NCBI GenBank assembly: GCA_031283105.1
Contig: JAITCL010000048.1
Location: 1 to 37,188 of the forward strand
Direction: 5' to 3'
Length of the DNA: 37,188 nt
DNA from: Treponema sp.
GTDB lineage: Bacteria > Spirochaetota > Spirochaetia > Treponematales > Breznakiellaceae
A program made the translations under genes and the position numbers. The notes beneath the pieces are model-generated. The model worked only from the letters and a program-made list of their open reading frames with translations. It was not told the DNA's origin and ran no database searches. Within the stretch, counting starts at the first letter, position 1, and each line of letters opens with the position of its first letter. This document shows positions 16,502-25,100 of the stretch, piece after piece.

Positions 16502-19288
16502 TTAGTCCAACAACGGATTATACGAGGGCATCTCCAGCCCGTAGCCGGAATTCTCATCCTGATTGTTATGTGTCATCACATTCTGCAATTCATTTTTTGT
16601 TTCCGCGTTTTCAGTGAAGGCGGTATTCCGGTTTTCAGATTCGGCAGGAATATCCACAGGCGGAATATCCCCGCGTGAGCCGCCCGTATTATCATCTCCA
16701 TCCAAATGGGGGTTGTTAAAATACCATGAAAGCGGATTTTGAGCCGAGGGGGTTGAAGCGGAATTGCGGCGAGACTGGGTGTTTCTGCGGTTGTTGGCGC
16801 TGTTGTTCCGGTTATTTTGATTGCGGGCAGACGGAAGATCGGGAAAAAGGTCTGCCGGCAAACTGGGCATGGTCAGGGAACCGAGCAGGATATTATCATC
16901 CATTCCAATGGTATTGCCGCGCATGGTATTGATTGCGGTGGTGGTAAATCCGGCGTTGCCGTGTATGGTGCAGGCCTGCGTGGGCTGGGTTCCCGTAAGG
17001 AACGGCAGGGTAACTTCGCCTTCGTTGCAGGAGGGGGTTTTAAGCAACCCCGATTTGGCGCAGACGGTCGCGTCAATAATTCCGGTGGCAGGCCGGGCAA
17101 AATCCCGGCGGACAAGCCCGTGATGGATTTCCCGCATATAGTCGCCCCACACCGGGCCCGCCAAAGTGGAACCGGTAAGCTCTACGCCCAGGGAGTTGCC
17201 CGGTTTGTCAAAACCAAACCACACCGCCGTGGTATAGTAGGGACTGTAGCCCACCGCCCAAGCGTCCGACCAGTTCTGGGGGGTTCCCGTCTTGCCCGCC
17301 ACCGGCATCCTGAACGATTTGCCGTTTTCGTCTTTGAAGGTAAACTTGGCCCCCCATCCCGCGCCGTTGGCAAGACTCCCTTCTTCCACGGTCTTCTCAA
17401 GGATTCTGCTCATTATATACGCGTTTTGCGGGTTGATTATCTGGGCGTTTCCCGCGCGCCGTTGCTGCAGGCGCAGATCCCGCTCCGTATCCAGTACCAC
17501 CCGCCCGTTCCGGTCTTCCACCGAGCGTATGGCGATAGGCGTAACTTCGCGTCCCTGATTGCCGAATATGGAAAAAGCCCGCGCCATGCGCAGCGGCGAA
17601 GATGAAATAATACCCAAACCCAGCGGGTATACGCGGGGGAAAGTGTTGCGAATCTGGACCGGATCAGTTATTCCCAGCAATGCCGCGGCGCGTTCAATTG
17701 CCGCGTCAAAGCCTATCGTATCCAGCACTCTGAGGGAGGGAACGTTCATGGAATGTGACAGCGCGTCGTAGAGCAGCACCGAGCCTTTCCATTCACCCCT
17801 GAAGTTAAGGGGAATGTAGGGAGTGTTGTCTTCGTTGCGAAAGACAATGGGTATGTCATAAATAAGCGATGAAGCGGTCAGTTTTTTGCTGTCAATCGCC
17901 GCGGAGTAGTACAGGGGCTTGAATGACGATCCCGGCTGTATGTTACCCTGAGTCGCCCGTATCAACTGATTGGACTCATCGTAGCGGGAGCCGCCGACTA
18001 TGGCGGTGATATAACCGGTCTGGTTTTCAATGGAGATCAGCGCCCCTTCAACCACATTTTGCTCGGTGCTGACCTTCAGGTTGCCAAAGCCCGTATTGGT
18101 AGCCACTTTCAGGTCATGAATGCCAAAGGCCAGGGCCGCCATATCTACAACGGGGTTTATTGTTTTCGTATAACGGGAAAGGGATTTCTGCTCATTCTGC
18201 GCCGATGACGTTGAATGAATGTCGTTCAGATCGAAACACAGGGTTAAAAGGTCGACGATAGGCACATAGGTACGCTCGGCCTGTACGTTGCTTTTTCCCC
18301 TGCTTTTGGAAAATTCCCTGTTTGCTTTTGCAAGCCCCTCCGCCATGAATTTTTCCGCGGCTTCCTGATGGCGCAGATTCAGCGTGGTATGAACAACATA
18401 GCCATCGCGGTAATAGTTCATGGAACCGTACATCATGCTGTCCAGTTCGCGGCGCACATATTCACTGAACCAGGGGGCCTTGTCCTCGCGGTGGTAATAG
18501 GCAGCCGTGGAAGCGCGGGTATAATCGTAATTATCCCAGTATTCGGCAAATGACGCGTCCGCTTCTTCCCGGGTGGTATAGCCGAATTGAATCATGCGGT
18601 CGAGCACATAACGCTGGCGGTTCATGGCGACATTGGGGTTATCCAGCGGGTTGTAGCGCGAAGGGCTGGAAAGCTGAATGACCAGCAGCGCGGCCTCGGC
18701 AAGGCTTATCTCGCGGGCGCTATGGCCAAAAAAATATTTGCTCGACGCTTCCACCCCGTAGGTTCCCGGCCCCATGTACATATAGTTCAGGTAAATTTCA
18801 AGTATTTCGTTTTTCGTATAACGCCGCTCAAGCTGCAGCGCCCACCACAGTTCCTTTATTTTCCTGCGGTAGGAAATCTCGCTGCGGTCGGTATACAGGG
18901 TTCCCGCCACCTGCTGGGTAATGGTTGATCCGCCGCCAAAGTCTTTCCCGATAAGCTTCCCGAAGGCGGCGCGGCTGATAGCCCTGATGCTGAAACCCCG
19001 GTGGGAGTAGAATTGGGGGTCTTCCCGCGCAAGCGCCGCGTGAATAAGGTGGCGGGGCAGCACGCTCAATGAAATCATTTCCCGCTTTTCATCCGCCGAA
19101 AATTCGGTTATCAGCGTTCCGTTTATATCCAGTATCTTGGTCGGCAATGCGGGGGCAAATTCAACAAAATTTTCCTGATTTTTGATATTCGTCGTTTCCG
19201 CCAGGGAAAATCCCAGCCCAATACCCATAATTACCGCGCCAATAATGGTAAAAGTAACGAGAATTTTGGCAATGGAGCCGGCGGTCAA
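16502..19288 (-). CDS. Class A penicillin-binding protein (glycosyltransferase/transpeptidase)
   Basis: 928 residues, PBP1A type. An N-terminal membrane anchor (about 8-30) is followed by GT51 glycosyltransferase with Glu89 in REDPQFYSHRGF, GGGSTITQQ (118-126) and EIYLNYMYMG. The transpeptidase has the acyl-serine Ser454 in GSSFK, Ser513-Met-Asn and Lys666-Thr-Gly in VAGKTGTP, so both activities look intact. A long tail after about residue 790 is rich in Asn, Ser and Arg and probably disordered. It polymerises and cross-links peptidoglycan on the periplasmic side. The start is a TTG with GGGAGA six bases upstream (19295-19300). A ParB-N gene follows after three bases. Confidence 0.93.
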   Translation of the reverse strand: MTAGSIAKILVTFTIIGAVIMGIGLGFSLAETTNIKNQENFVEFAPALPTKILDINGTLITEFSADEKREMISLSVLPRHLIHAALAREDPQFYSHRGFSIRAISRAAFGKLIGKDFGGGSTITQQVAGTLYTDRSEISYRRKIKELWWALQLERRYTKNEILEIYLNYMYMGPGTYGVEASSKYFFGHSAREISLAEAALLVIQLSSPSRYNPLDNPNVAMNRQRYVLDRMIQFGYTTREEADASFAEYWDNYDYTRASTAAYYHREDKAPWFSEYVRRELDSMMYGSMNYYRDGYVVHTTLNLRHQEAAEKFMAEGLAKANREFSKSRGKSNVQAERTYVPIVDLLTLCFDLNDIHSTSSAQNEQKSLSRYTKTINPVVDMAALAFGIHDLKVATNTGFGNLKVSTEQNVVEGALISIENQTGYITAIVGGSRYDESNQLIRATQGNIQPGSSFKPLYYSAAIDSKKLTASSLIYDIPIVFRNEDNTPYIPLNFRGEWKGSVLLYDALSHSMNVPSLRVLDTIGFDAAIERAAALLGITDPVQIRNTFPRVYPLGLGIISSSPLRMARAFSIFGNQGREVTPIAIRSVEDRNGRVVLDTERDLRLQQRRAGNAQIINPQNAYIMSRILEKTVEEGSLANGAGWGAKFTFKDENGKSFRMPVAGKTGTPQNWSDAWAVGYSPYYTTAVWFGFDKPGNSLGVELTGSTLAGPVWGDYMREIHHGLVRRDFARPATGIIDATVCAKSGLLKTPSCNEGEVTLPFLTGTQPTQACTIHGNAGFTTTAINTMRGNTIGMDDNILLGSLTMPSLPADLFPDLPSARNQNNRNNSANNRRNTQSRRNSASTPSAQNPLSWYFNNPHLDGDDNTGGSRGDIPPVDIPAESENRNTAFTENAETKNELQNVMTHNNQDENSGYGLEMPSYNPLLD

Positions 19289-19344
19289 GAAAGTTCTCCC
19301 ATAGTTACAGATTAGGGGAGAGCGGGGAAAAAGTCAAGGTTGTC

Positions 19345-19400
19345 ATGACAGGGAAGAATCAACCACGGAGGGGAATAGACCGGTCGGAGGGGGCGGGGTA
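19345..19400. repeat. Reverse-oriented CTCCGTGG half-repeat and G-rich tract
   Basis: The gap 19289-19418 holds GAAGAATCAACCACGGAGG (about 19353-19371), the reverse complement of the CCTCCGTGGTTAATTTCTTC type of unit at 30571 and, less exactly, at 15058. It is followed by CGGAGGGGGCGGG (about 19384), also present in the left end of the element at 22154. A ten-base palindrome TGTCATGACA lies just before it. Nothing coding is seen. Confidence 0.5.
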
Positions 19401-19418
19401 TGTACCCTTCGCATACAA

Positions 19419-20486
19419 TTAATACTTTCTTAATACCTCAAGCAGCGGGTGATTTATCCGCTCACTGTTGTTGTACTGCGGAAGATTTTCGTGCAGTTTC
19501 TCTCCGGTTGAAATTATGCCGAAGTCGAGATTTTTGTAGTTCCAGTACGAGAAACCGATTTCCATCTCTTTAAGGACTGAAAGCAGGTCATCATACCAGC
19601 GTAATTGCGATTCAAGCTCAACGGGCGTATAAACGCCGAATTCATTACAGATTATGCGCACGTTGTACTTTTTACTGAATGTGTTGACCGGCGTAAATTC
19701 TTTCACCAGCCGCTCCCTATCCCAAACGCCGGCTGACATCGTTAAGCCGTATTTGCGGACAAAGCCGGGGCCGTAGTCACCCGGATACGGCCGTGCCGTC
19801 TTAATTTCAGAATTGCCGATCCACGGCGCGTTCTGGTGGGTAAAAAGCAGCGGCTCATAAAAATGTACGCTATAGATCATGTTGTCATCGTCAAAGGGCG
19901 TAAGGCTGTCAAACGTACTCGGCCAGTTCCACATATTGGAGCCGGTGATTATTGTCGATTGGGGGGCGTGGCGGCGTATTGCGCGGCAGAGCCTGTCCTT
20001 TACCTTGTTCCAAATCTCCGCGGTGGGAGCGACCGGCTCGTTGAGCGTTTCAAAAAGAACGTGATCGTTATGCGCGTAACGCCCGGCAAGGCATGCCCAA
20101 ATTTTTTCCGTTTTTTTGATGTAAGCGTCATCATCGGAGAAAAGTTTTTGAACGGGAATTTTTGCCGCTTCCGAAAAATCATGTCCCGGACACTCGTGGA
20201 GGTCAATTATCAGTTTGAGGCCGTTGCGCCGCGCATACTCTACGGCGCGGTCAAGGTTGACCAGCCTGTTTTCAACAGGCTCTTCATCTTCGGTAAAAAA
20301 CAGGTACGAATCGACGGGAAGCCGCACATGGTCAAAACCCCACTCTTTTACATTGACGAAATCCCCGTCGGCGATAAAAGTCTCCATGTGGCGGTCTATG
20401 CCGGGAAATTTATCGGGGTCTTTTTCCTGTATGGCGTCTATTTGGCTGAGCCAGCCGCCCATATTTATTCCGCGCATTCGGGACAT
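19419..20486 (-). CDS. Glycoside hydrolase family 5 endoglucanase-type enzyme, cytoplasmic
   Basis: 355 residues, a single TIM-barrel domain. The start region MRGINMGGWLSQID and the catalytic acid/base Glu150 in FETLNEP fit GH5, as does the nucleophile Glu282 in IICNEFGVY; the barrel also shows DHVRLPVDS and IYSVHFYEPL. GGAGGAAAA lies upstream of the ATG. There is no signal peptide, so it probably hydrolyses imported beta-glucan oligosaccharides (cellodextrins or similar) inside the cell. It is divergent from the GH9 gene with only 36 bases between starts, so joint regulation is expected. The exact substrate (cellulose, mannan, mixed glucan) cannot be told from these motifs. Confidence 0.88.
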   Translation of the reverse strand: MSRMRGINMGGWLSQIDAIQEKDPDKFPGIDRHMETFIADGDFVNVKEWGFDHVRLPVDSYLFFTEDEEPVENRLVNLDRAVEYARRNGLKLIIDLHECPGHDFSEAAKIPVQKLFSDDDAYIKKTEKIWACLAGRYAHNDHVLFETLNEPVAPTAEIWNKVKDRLCRAIRRHAPQSTIITGSNMWNWPSTFDSLTPFDDDNMIYSVHFYEPLLFTHQNAPWIGNSEIKTARPYPGDYGPGFVRKYGLTMSAGVWDRERLVKEFTPVNTFSKKYNVRIICNEFGVYTPVELESQLRWYDDLLSVLKEMEIGFSYWNYKNLDFGIISTGEKLHENLPQYNNSERINHPLLEVLRKY

Positions 20487-20522
20487 ATTATTTTCCTCCT
20501 GTTATAAGTATACTCTCAATAT

Positions 20523-22103
20523 ATGAATCGAATCCATATCAATCAAATGGGCTACCGTCCGCATGATCCCAAAAAAGCCGTTATCACCATTAACGCTCCC
20601 AACGATGATGCCGGAACAGATTATAAAATTGTCCGTGTGTCAGACGAAACAGTTGTCTACAGCGGAACGGCAGGCGAACCTGTTTCAGATTCCGCGTCGC
20701 AGGATACGGTACGCATCGCCGACTTTTCGAATTTTACGGAGGCGGGTGAATATGTTGTCTGTTCCGGCGCGTTACGCTCTTTTCCGTTTGTAATCGGTGA
20801 TAATCCCTACAAAGGTTTACGCGCCGCGCTGCTGGAAATGTTTCATTATCAAATATGCGGCGTTGATCTTGAATACGGCGTGTGGTCTCATCCCGCCTGT
20901 CATATAACGCCGGCAACGATTTACGGAACGGACAAAAAAAAGGATGTTTCAGGCGGCTGGCATGACGCGGGCGATTACGGACGCTACATTGTTCCCGCCG
21001 CCAAAACGGTTGCTGACTTACTGTGGGCGCATAAACTCGCCGCCCATCCTGACGAACGGCTTTTGGATACGGTGTTATTTGAAATTGAATGGATGTTGAA
21101 GATGCAGGATGGGGAATCAAGCGGCGTTTACCACAAGGTAAGCTGCGCAAATTTTAACGCGTTAGATGAAATGCCGCACGATGAACAGGGCGAACTGTTT
21201 TTGTCGCCCATTTCCCTCACGGCAACCGCCGACTTTGCCGCTTCTATGGCGCTCGCCTCGCGTTTTTATCCCGCGTATAAAGACACATTGCTGAATGCGG
21301 CACAACGCGCGTGGAATTGGTGCTGCGCACACCCTGACGCGGGCGGTTTTACGAATCCTCCCGGCATAAGCACCGGCCCCTACGGTGACGATGACGGCAG
21401 GGACGAACGTTTTTGGGCGGCTTGCGCGTTATTCGCCGCGACCGGTGATGAAACGTATCACGAGTATATTAAAAAATGCGAACTGTACACGGAAGAATGC
21501 CGCACCGATATTTTGTTCCCCTTCGGGCTGGGTTGGGGTAATGTAGAAACATACGGATTTATGGAATATCTTTTGAACGCCGCATATACAACAGATGACG
21601 GCGTAACACGACAGATGAAGGATAAACTGCTGAACTGTTGTGATATTATTATGAAATCGTATGCGGCTAATCCCTACGGCGTTTCGTTAGGTGAAGTCTA
21701 CCGGTGGGGAAGCAATATGACCGTTGCCAATAACGCCATGATGCTGATAGCAGGCAGCCGTTTTACCGCTGACAGTCGGGCGTATACCGAAGCCGCTCTG
21801 GAACATTTTCATTATCTGTTGGGCAGAAATCCGCTTTCACACAGTTACATTACCGGCTTTGGTTACCAATTTCCCCACAACCCGCATCACCGCCCTTCAG
21901 CGGCAAAAGACAGCGCTGTTCCCGGCATGGTTGTCGGAGGGCCTTGCATGAGCGTCATCAGAGACCCTGCCATTAACGCCCATTGCCCCGACGCCCCGCC
22001 CGCCAAACGTTATGTTGATCATAAAGAGAGTTTCGCTTCCAATGAAGTCGCCATTTATTGGAATTCCCCCGTGTATTTTGTTATGGCGGCTTTGGGCTTG
22101 TGA
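20523..22103 (+). CDS. Glycoside hydrolase family 9 enzyme with N-terminal Ig-like domain, cytoplasmic
   Basis: 526 residues. An Ig-like CelD-N domain (about 1-92) begins with INQMGYRPHDPKKAV, and the (alpha/alpha)6 catalytic domain follows. The catalytic base is in GGWHDAGDYGRY (Asp148 and Asp151), and the acid is Glu508 in the C-terminal NEVAIYWNSP; the His-containing ITGFGYQFPHNPHHRPS block is also present. No signal peptide or carbohydrate-binding module is seen, so this is an intracellular enzyme acting on soluble cello-oligosaccharides or similar glucans. No Shine-Dalgarno precedes the ATG; TATACT lies nine bases before it. It is divergent from the GH5 gene and they likely work as a pair. 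Confidence 0.92.
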   Translation: MNRIHINQMGYRPHDPKKAVITINAPNDDAGTDYKIVRVSDETVVYSGTAGEPVSDSASQDTVRIADFSNFTEAGEYVVCSGALRSFPFVIGDNPYKGLRAALLEMFHYQICGVDLEYGVWSHPACHITPATIYGTDKKKDVSGGWHDAGDYGRYIVPAAKTVADLLWAHKLAAHPDERLLDTVLFEIEWMLKMQDGESSGVYHKVSCANFNALDEMPHDEQGELFLSPISLTATADFAASMALASRFYPAYKDTLLNAAQRAWNWCCAHPDAGGFTNPPGISTGPYGDDDGRDERFWAACALFAATGDETYHEYIKKCELYTEECRTDILFPFGLGWGNVETYGFMEYLLNAAYTTDDGVTRQMKDKLLNCCDIIMKSYAANPYGVSLGEVYRWGSNMTVANNAMMLIAGSRFTADSRAYTEAALEHFHYLLGRNPLSHSYITGFGYQFPHNPHHRPSAAKDSAVPGMVVGGPCMSVIRDPAINAHCPDAPPAKRYVDHKESFASNEVAIYWNSPVYFVMAALGL

Positions 22104-22108
22104 GGAAG

Positions 22109-22137
22109 GGAAAAAATATTTTTTCCTGTGTAACAGG
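22109..22137 (+). terminator. Palindrome and hairpin after the GH9 gene
   Basis: A perfect 18-base palindrome GGAAAAAATATTTTTTCC (22109-22126) begins five bases after the GH9 stop, followed by a small stem CCTGT-GTA-ACAGG (22125-22137). The first is rich in A and T and could act as a termination structure. Confidence 0.4.
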
Positions 22138-22153
22138 ATAAATGCTGTTACCC

Positions 22154-22521
22154 TATGACGGTACAAGCTGGACGGAGGGGGCGGGTGGGTAGCGGAAACA
22201 TTTGGAAGCCCGCGGCGCACCCGGCTGGATTAATCCAGCCGGCATCTGTGTATGCGGTAAATATTATTGTGCGCCGGAACCGGTTGCATTTGTCCGTAAA
22301 CGCCCTTTAACAGGGCGCTGGTAGTGTGTTCCCCCGCCGGAGGAGACCAGCGGGTAACGGTAACGAGGGTAGGGACAATAAAAGCCCAGCACCTACATAC
22401 CACAATTATTACATATAACGATTCGCATAATTAATGTAGGTGCTGGGAGGCTCCGCAGGCGGGTTCTACAAGCGTTTCCGCTTGCCCGCAGCGCCCCCTC
22501 CGGCTGAATTATACGGTCATA
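22154..22521. repeat. 368-bp palindromic element A with terminal inverted repeats
   Basis: This fills most of the 531-base gap 22104-22634. Its ends (22154-22199 and 22474-22521) are imperfect inverted repeats of about 46 bases, matching over GGAGGGGGCG and AGCGGAAAC. Inside are a perfect 22-base palindrome (22221-22242), a stem CGCCCT-TTAAC-AGGGCG (22301-22317) and a perfect 14-base inverted repeat (CCCAGCACCTACAT at 22385-22398 against 22434-22447). The right end recurs in element B at 32409-32475. No ORF is credible within it. It resembles a non-autonomous, MITE-like or structured-RNA element. Confidence 0.6.
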
Positions 22522-22552
22522 AACTAAATACTGTTGTCCTGATTCTCCCTAC

Positions 22553-22581
22553 TTGACAATTTCCCTCACGCCTGATATGTT
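22553..22581 (+). promoter_or_regulatory. Extended sigma70 promoter of the trpB2-type gene
   Basis: TTGACA (22553-22558), 17 bases, then TATGTT (22576-22581) with a TG one base before it, an extended -10. Start expected near 22588, giving a leader of about 47 bases. Confidence 0.6.
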
Positions 22582-22602
22582 TCTCTATATAGAAACAATG
22601 CG

Positions 22603-22619
22603 CAGGGGCATGACCCCTG
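22603..22619 (+). promoter_or_regulatory. Leader hairpin upstream of the trpB2-type gene
   Basis: Perfect stem CAGGGG-CATGA-CCCCTG in the short leader, ending seven bases before the purine-rich ribosome-binding site AAGGAAGGA. It could affect ribosome access; no attenuator with tryptophan codons was seen. Confidence 0.35.
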
Positions 22620-22634
22620 AAAGGAAGGAACATT

Positions 22635-24014
22635 ATGGCGCAAAAAATCCCTATCCGTATCTATCTTACGGAAGACGAGACCCCTCAGTTTTGGTACAAC
22701 TTGAGGGCGGTAATGAAAGAAAAACCGGAGCCCATTTTGCATCCGGGAACCCTCAAGCCCGTGACTTCTGCGGACATGGAGGTGGTATTTTGTAAAGAGA
22801 TGGTTAAACAGGAATTGGACGAGACTACCCCCCTTATCCCCATTCCTGACGGCATTCGGGAATTCTACCGGGCATACCGGCCTTCCCCCCTGGTGCGGGC
22901 GTATTTTCTGGAGAAGGCCCTGGGAACACCGGCGGAAATATACTACAAGTTTGAGGGGACTAATACGTCCGGCTCGCACAAACTCAATTCGGCGGGGGCG
23001 CAGGCGTATTATGCGAAAGAAGAGGGGCTGACTTCGCTTACCACCGAGACCGGCGCCGGCCAGTGGGGTACGGCAATGGCAATGGCGTGCGCTTTTTACG
23101 ATCTCAAACTGACGGTGTACATGGTCAAGGTCAGTTCCGAGCAGAAGCCTTACCGCAAGGCGCTGATGGAGGCTTATGGCGCAGGCTTGATTCCTTCGCC
23201 GTCAAACACCACCGAGTCGGGCCGGAAAATCCTGGCGAACGACCCCAACACCGGTGGCTCCCTGGGCTGTGCCATTTCTGAGGCGATTGAAACCGCCGTT
23301 AAAACCGATAAATGTCGTTATGTGCTGGGCAGTGTGCTGAACCACGTACTGCTCCACCAGACGGTGATAGGGCTGGAAACCAAGACGGCGATGGACAAGT
23401 ACGGCATTAAGCCCGACATTATCATCGGCTGCGCCGGCGGCGGTTCAAATCTGGGCGGCCTGCTTGCCCCGTTCATGGGAGATAAAATCGCGGGAAAATC
23501 AAACGCGCGCTTTATTGCCGTTGAACCGGCTTCCTGCCCCTCGTTTACCCGTGGTCGCTTTGTCTACGATTTCGGCGACACGGCAAAGACCACCCCCCTT
23601 ATACGGATGCAGACTCTGGGCAACGGTTTTATCCCTTCGTCCAACCATGCCGGCGGCCTGCGCTACCACGGCATGAGCTCGATTCTGTCAAAACTCTACC
23701 ACGACGGACTGCTGGAAGCCCGCGCCGAAGTACAGACCGATGTCTTTGACGCCGCGCTTCGTTTTATGAAAACCGAAGGCATACTGCCCGCACCGGAATC
23801 CTCCCACGCGATAAAGGCTGCCATTGACGAGGCCCTTGAATGCAAGAAGACCGGCGAGAAAAAAGTGATTCTGTTCGGCCTCAGCGGGACGGGTTATTTT
23901 GACATGACCGCATATATGGCGTATAACAACAAGACGATGAACGACTACATTCCCACTGATGCGGACCTTGAAAAGGGCTTTGCTACGATACCGGATATTC
24001 CGCAGAATAAGTGA
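22635..24014 (+). CDS. trpB: TrpB2-type tryptophan synthase beta-like protein
   Basis: 459 residues, longer than TrpB1 and in the TrpB2 size range. PLP-binding Lys116 lies in GTNTSGSHKLNSA, catalytic Glu138 in TETGAGQWG, and the phosphate-binding loop is CAGGGSNLGG. The fold is a type II PLP enzyme. TrpB2 converts serine plus indole to tryptophan and usually works without TrpA. No trpA or other trp gene is in the window and the gene has its own promoter, so it may salvage free indole, plausible in a gut community, although biosynthesis with a distant trpA is not excluded. GGAAGGA precedes the ATG. Confidence 0.9.
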   Translation: MAQKIPIRIYLTEDETPQFWYNLRAVMKEKPEPILHPGTLKPVTSADMEVVFCKEMVKQELDETTPLIPIPDGIREFYRAYRPSPLVRAYFLEKALGTPAEIYYKFEGTNTSGSHKLNSAGAQAYYAKEEGLTSLTTETGAGQWGTAMAMACAFYDLKLTVYMVKVSSEQKPYRKALMEAYGAGLIPSPSNTTESGRKILANDPNTGGSLGCAISEAIETAVKTDKCRYVLGSVLNHVLLHQTVIGLETKTAMDKYGIKPDIIIGCAGGGSNLGGLLAPFMGDKIAGKSNARFIAVEPASCPSFTRGRFVYDFGDTAKTTPLIRMQTLGNGFIPSSNHAGGLRYHGMSSILSKLYHDGLLEARAEVQTDVFDAALRFMKTEGILPAPESSHAIKAAIDEALECKKTGEKKVILFGLSGTGYFDMTAYMAYNNKTMNDYIPTDADLEKGFATIPDIPQNK

Positions 24015-24020
24015 GGGAAG

Positions 24021-24070
24021 AACGGGTAACAAATAACAAAGTTTTATCTCTTTGTTAGCTGTTACCCGTT
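24021..24070. terminator. Long hairpin between convergent trpB2 and lipoprotein genes
   Basis: A 21-base arm beginning AACGGGTAACA (24021-24041) pairs with 24050-24070 with two mismatches, around an AT-rich loop. It starts seven bases after the trpB2 stop and sits between two convergent genes, as expected for a shared terminator, though no clean U-run follows. Confidence 0.55.
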
Positions 24071-24097
24071 ATGTGCTCCCTGCTCTTTTCTATTTGT

Positions 24098-25003
24098 CTA
24101 CTCCTCCAAATCGAAAAAGTAAGTAAATTTGTTGAAAGGAATTGTTGAAGTTGCCGATGTAATGTTATATTTTTGTCTTGTTCCAGTGCCGTTTGTATAA
24201 AAATACCAAGGCCCCCACTCATCTTTATCTTCTGATAAATAATCTATGATAAGATAATAATATCCGCTTCCAAACCATAGATCACCAGTTGAGGGTTCAT
24301 TTAGGTTAAATAAAACAGAATTGCCGGAAATAATCCCCCAATGAGATACAGCAACAGCACCATCATCATATAAATCATCATCAGAAACCCGGAGAACCGC
24401 GTGAACGGTTTTTTCGGGAATTCCGGTAATAGTTATGGTTTTAGGCACACCAGTGTTTTCGGTAATCGAAATAATTTTGACATAAAATGTTCCTAATTGG
24501 TCGGCGCATTGAAAGTCTAACCTGCCAGCTTTATTTTTGGGAATTACTTGTCCTGTTCTAATGTAAGTCTTCCTTGCACTTGTTAATGGAATATCAAAGC
24601 CTAACGATAGTTGATCATCATCATCCCAGTAATACTGAAGGTGCAGTACGCGCATATCTGATTCTGTCCATGCTTCAAATACATAAGTATATCTGGTATT
24701 TGCCTTTGCGGTGTACCTATATCGAGCCGCTGCTTTATATGCGTACCACCCATCTATTTCATTATGCTCCTCGGGAGTACCGCGTACGGTGATAGTACAC
24801 ACGCCATCATCAGGGTCAACTGAATAATCCAATGTAGCGGTTGATTTTGGATCTACCCATTTATCCCAGCGTTGCGCTTCCGGTAGTTGTTCCGGTGGTA
24901 TTTCCCCACCATCGCCGCCGCCAGTATCACAGGCGGCAAAACTAAAAACCAGCATAACCCCCGTAATGAGGGTCATTATTCCCCAAAGTCTTTTCTTTAA
25001 CAT
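24098..25003 (-). CDS. Treponeme-type lipoprotein with probable carbohydrate-binding beta-sandwich
   Basis: 301 residues. The signal peptide ends at lipobox SFAAC, followed by a Gly/Asp-rich linker. Residues about 45-190 resemble a CBM4/9-like beta-sandwich: YRYTAKANTRYTYVFEAW and the strand ending in LDFQCADQLGTFYVKIISI are typical of that fold. The last 110 residues look like a second beta domain and are not recognised. GGAGA lies upstream of the ATG. It should sit on the membrane surface facing outward, perhaps binding polysaccharide. A small XRE regulator is divergent from it, as in the lipoprotein/XRE pair at 13444-15005. Confidence 0.65.
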   Translation of the reverse strand: MLKKRLWGIMTLITGVMLVFSFAACDTGGGDGGEIPPEQLPEAQRWDKWVDPKSTATLDYSVDPDDGVCTITVRGTPEEHNEIDGWYAYKAAARYRYTAKANTRYTYVFEAWTESDMRVLHLQYYWDDDDQLSLGFDIPLTSARKTYIRTGQVIPKNKAGRLDFQCADQLGTFYVKIISITENTGVPKTITITGIPEKTVHAVLRVSDDDLYDDGAVAVSHWGIISGNSVLFNLNEPSTGDLWFGSGYYYLIIDYLSEDKDEWGPWYFYTNGTGTRQKYNITSATSTIPFNKFTYFFDLEE

Positions 25004-25027
25004 AGAAATCTCCTTAAATAGTTATTA

Positions 25028-25041
25028 TATCAAACATGATA
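25028..25041. promoter_or_regulatory. Possible operator between lipoprotein and XRE gene
   Basis: TATCA-AACA-TGATA, a five-base inverted repeat in the very AT-rich 97-base gap 25004-25100. Several TATATC/GATATA-like repeats surround it. Its site between divergent lipoprotein and XRE genes suggests an operator, by position only. Confidence 0.35.
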
Positions 25042-25100
25042 TAGATATATAGCAATATTGTCAATAAAAAAGATGAAGATATATCAGTAATAATATAAAA

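Noticed and set aside
16817-17605. A 262-codon plus-strand frame opposite the class A PBP
   Set aside because: The minus strand carries intact transpeptidase motifs here; the product is Arg/Gly-rich and has no family signal.
22566-22979. Minus-strand frame opposite the start of the trpB2 gene
   Set aside because: It crosses a good promoter and the conserved N-terminus of TrpB2; no family features are present.
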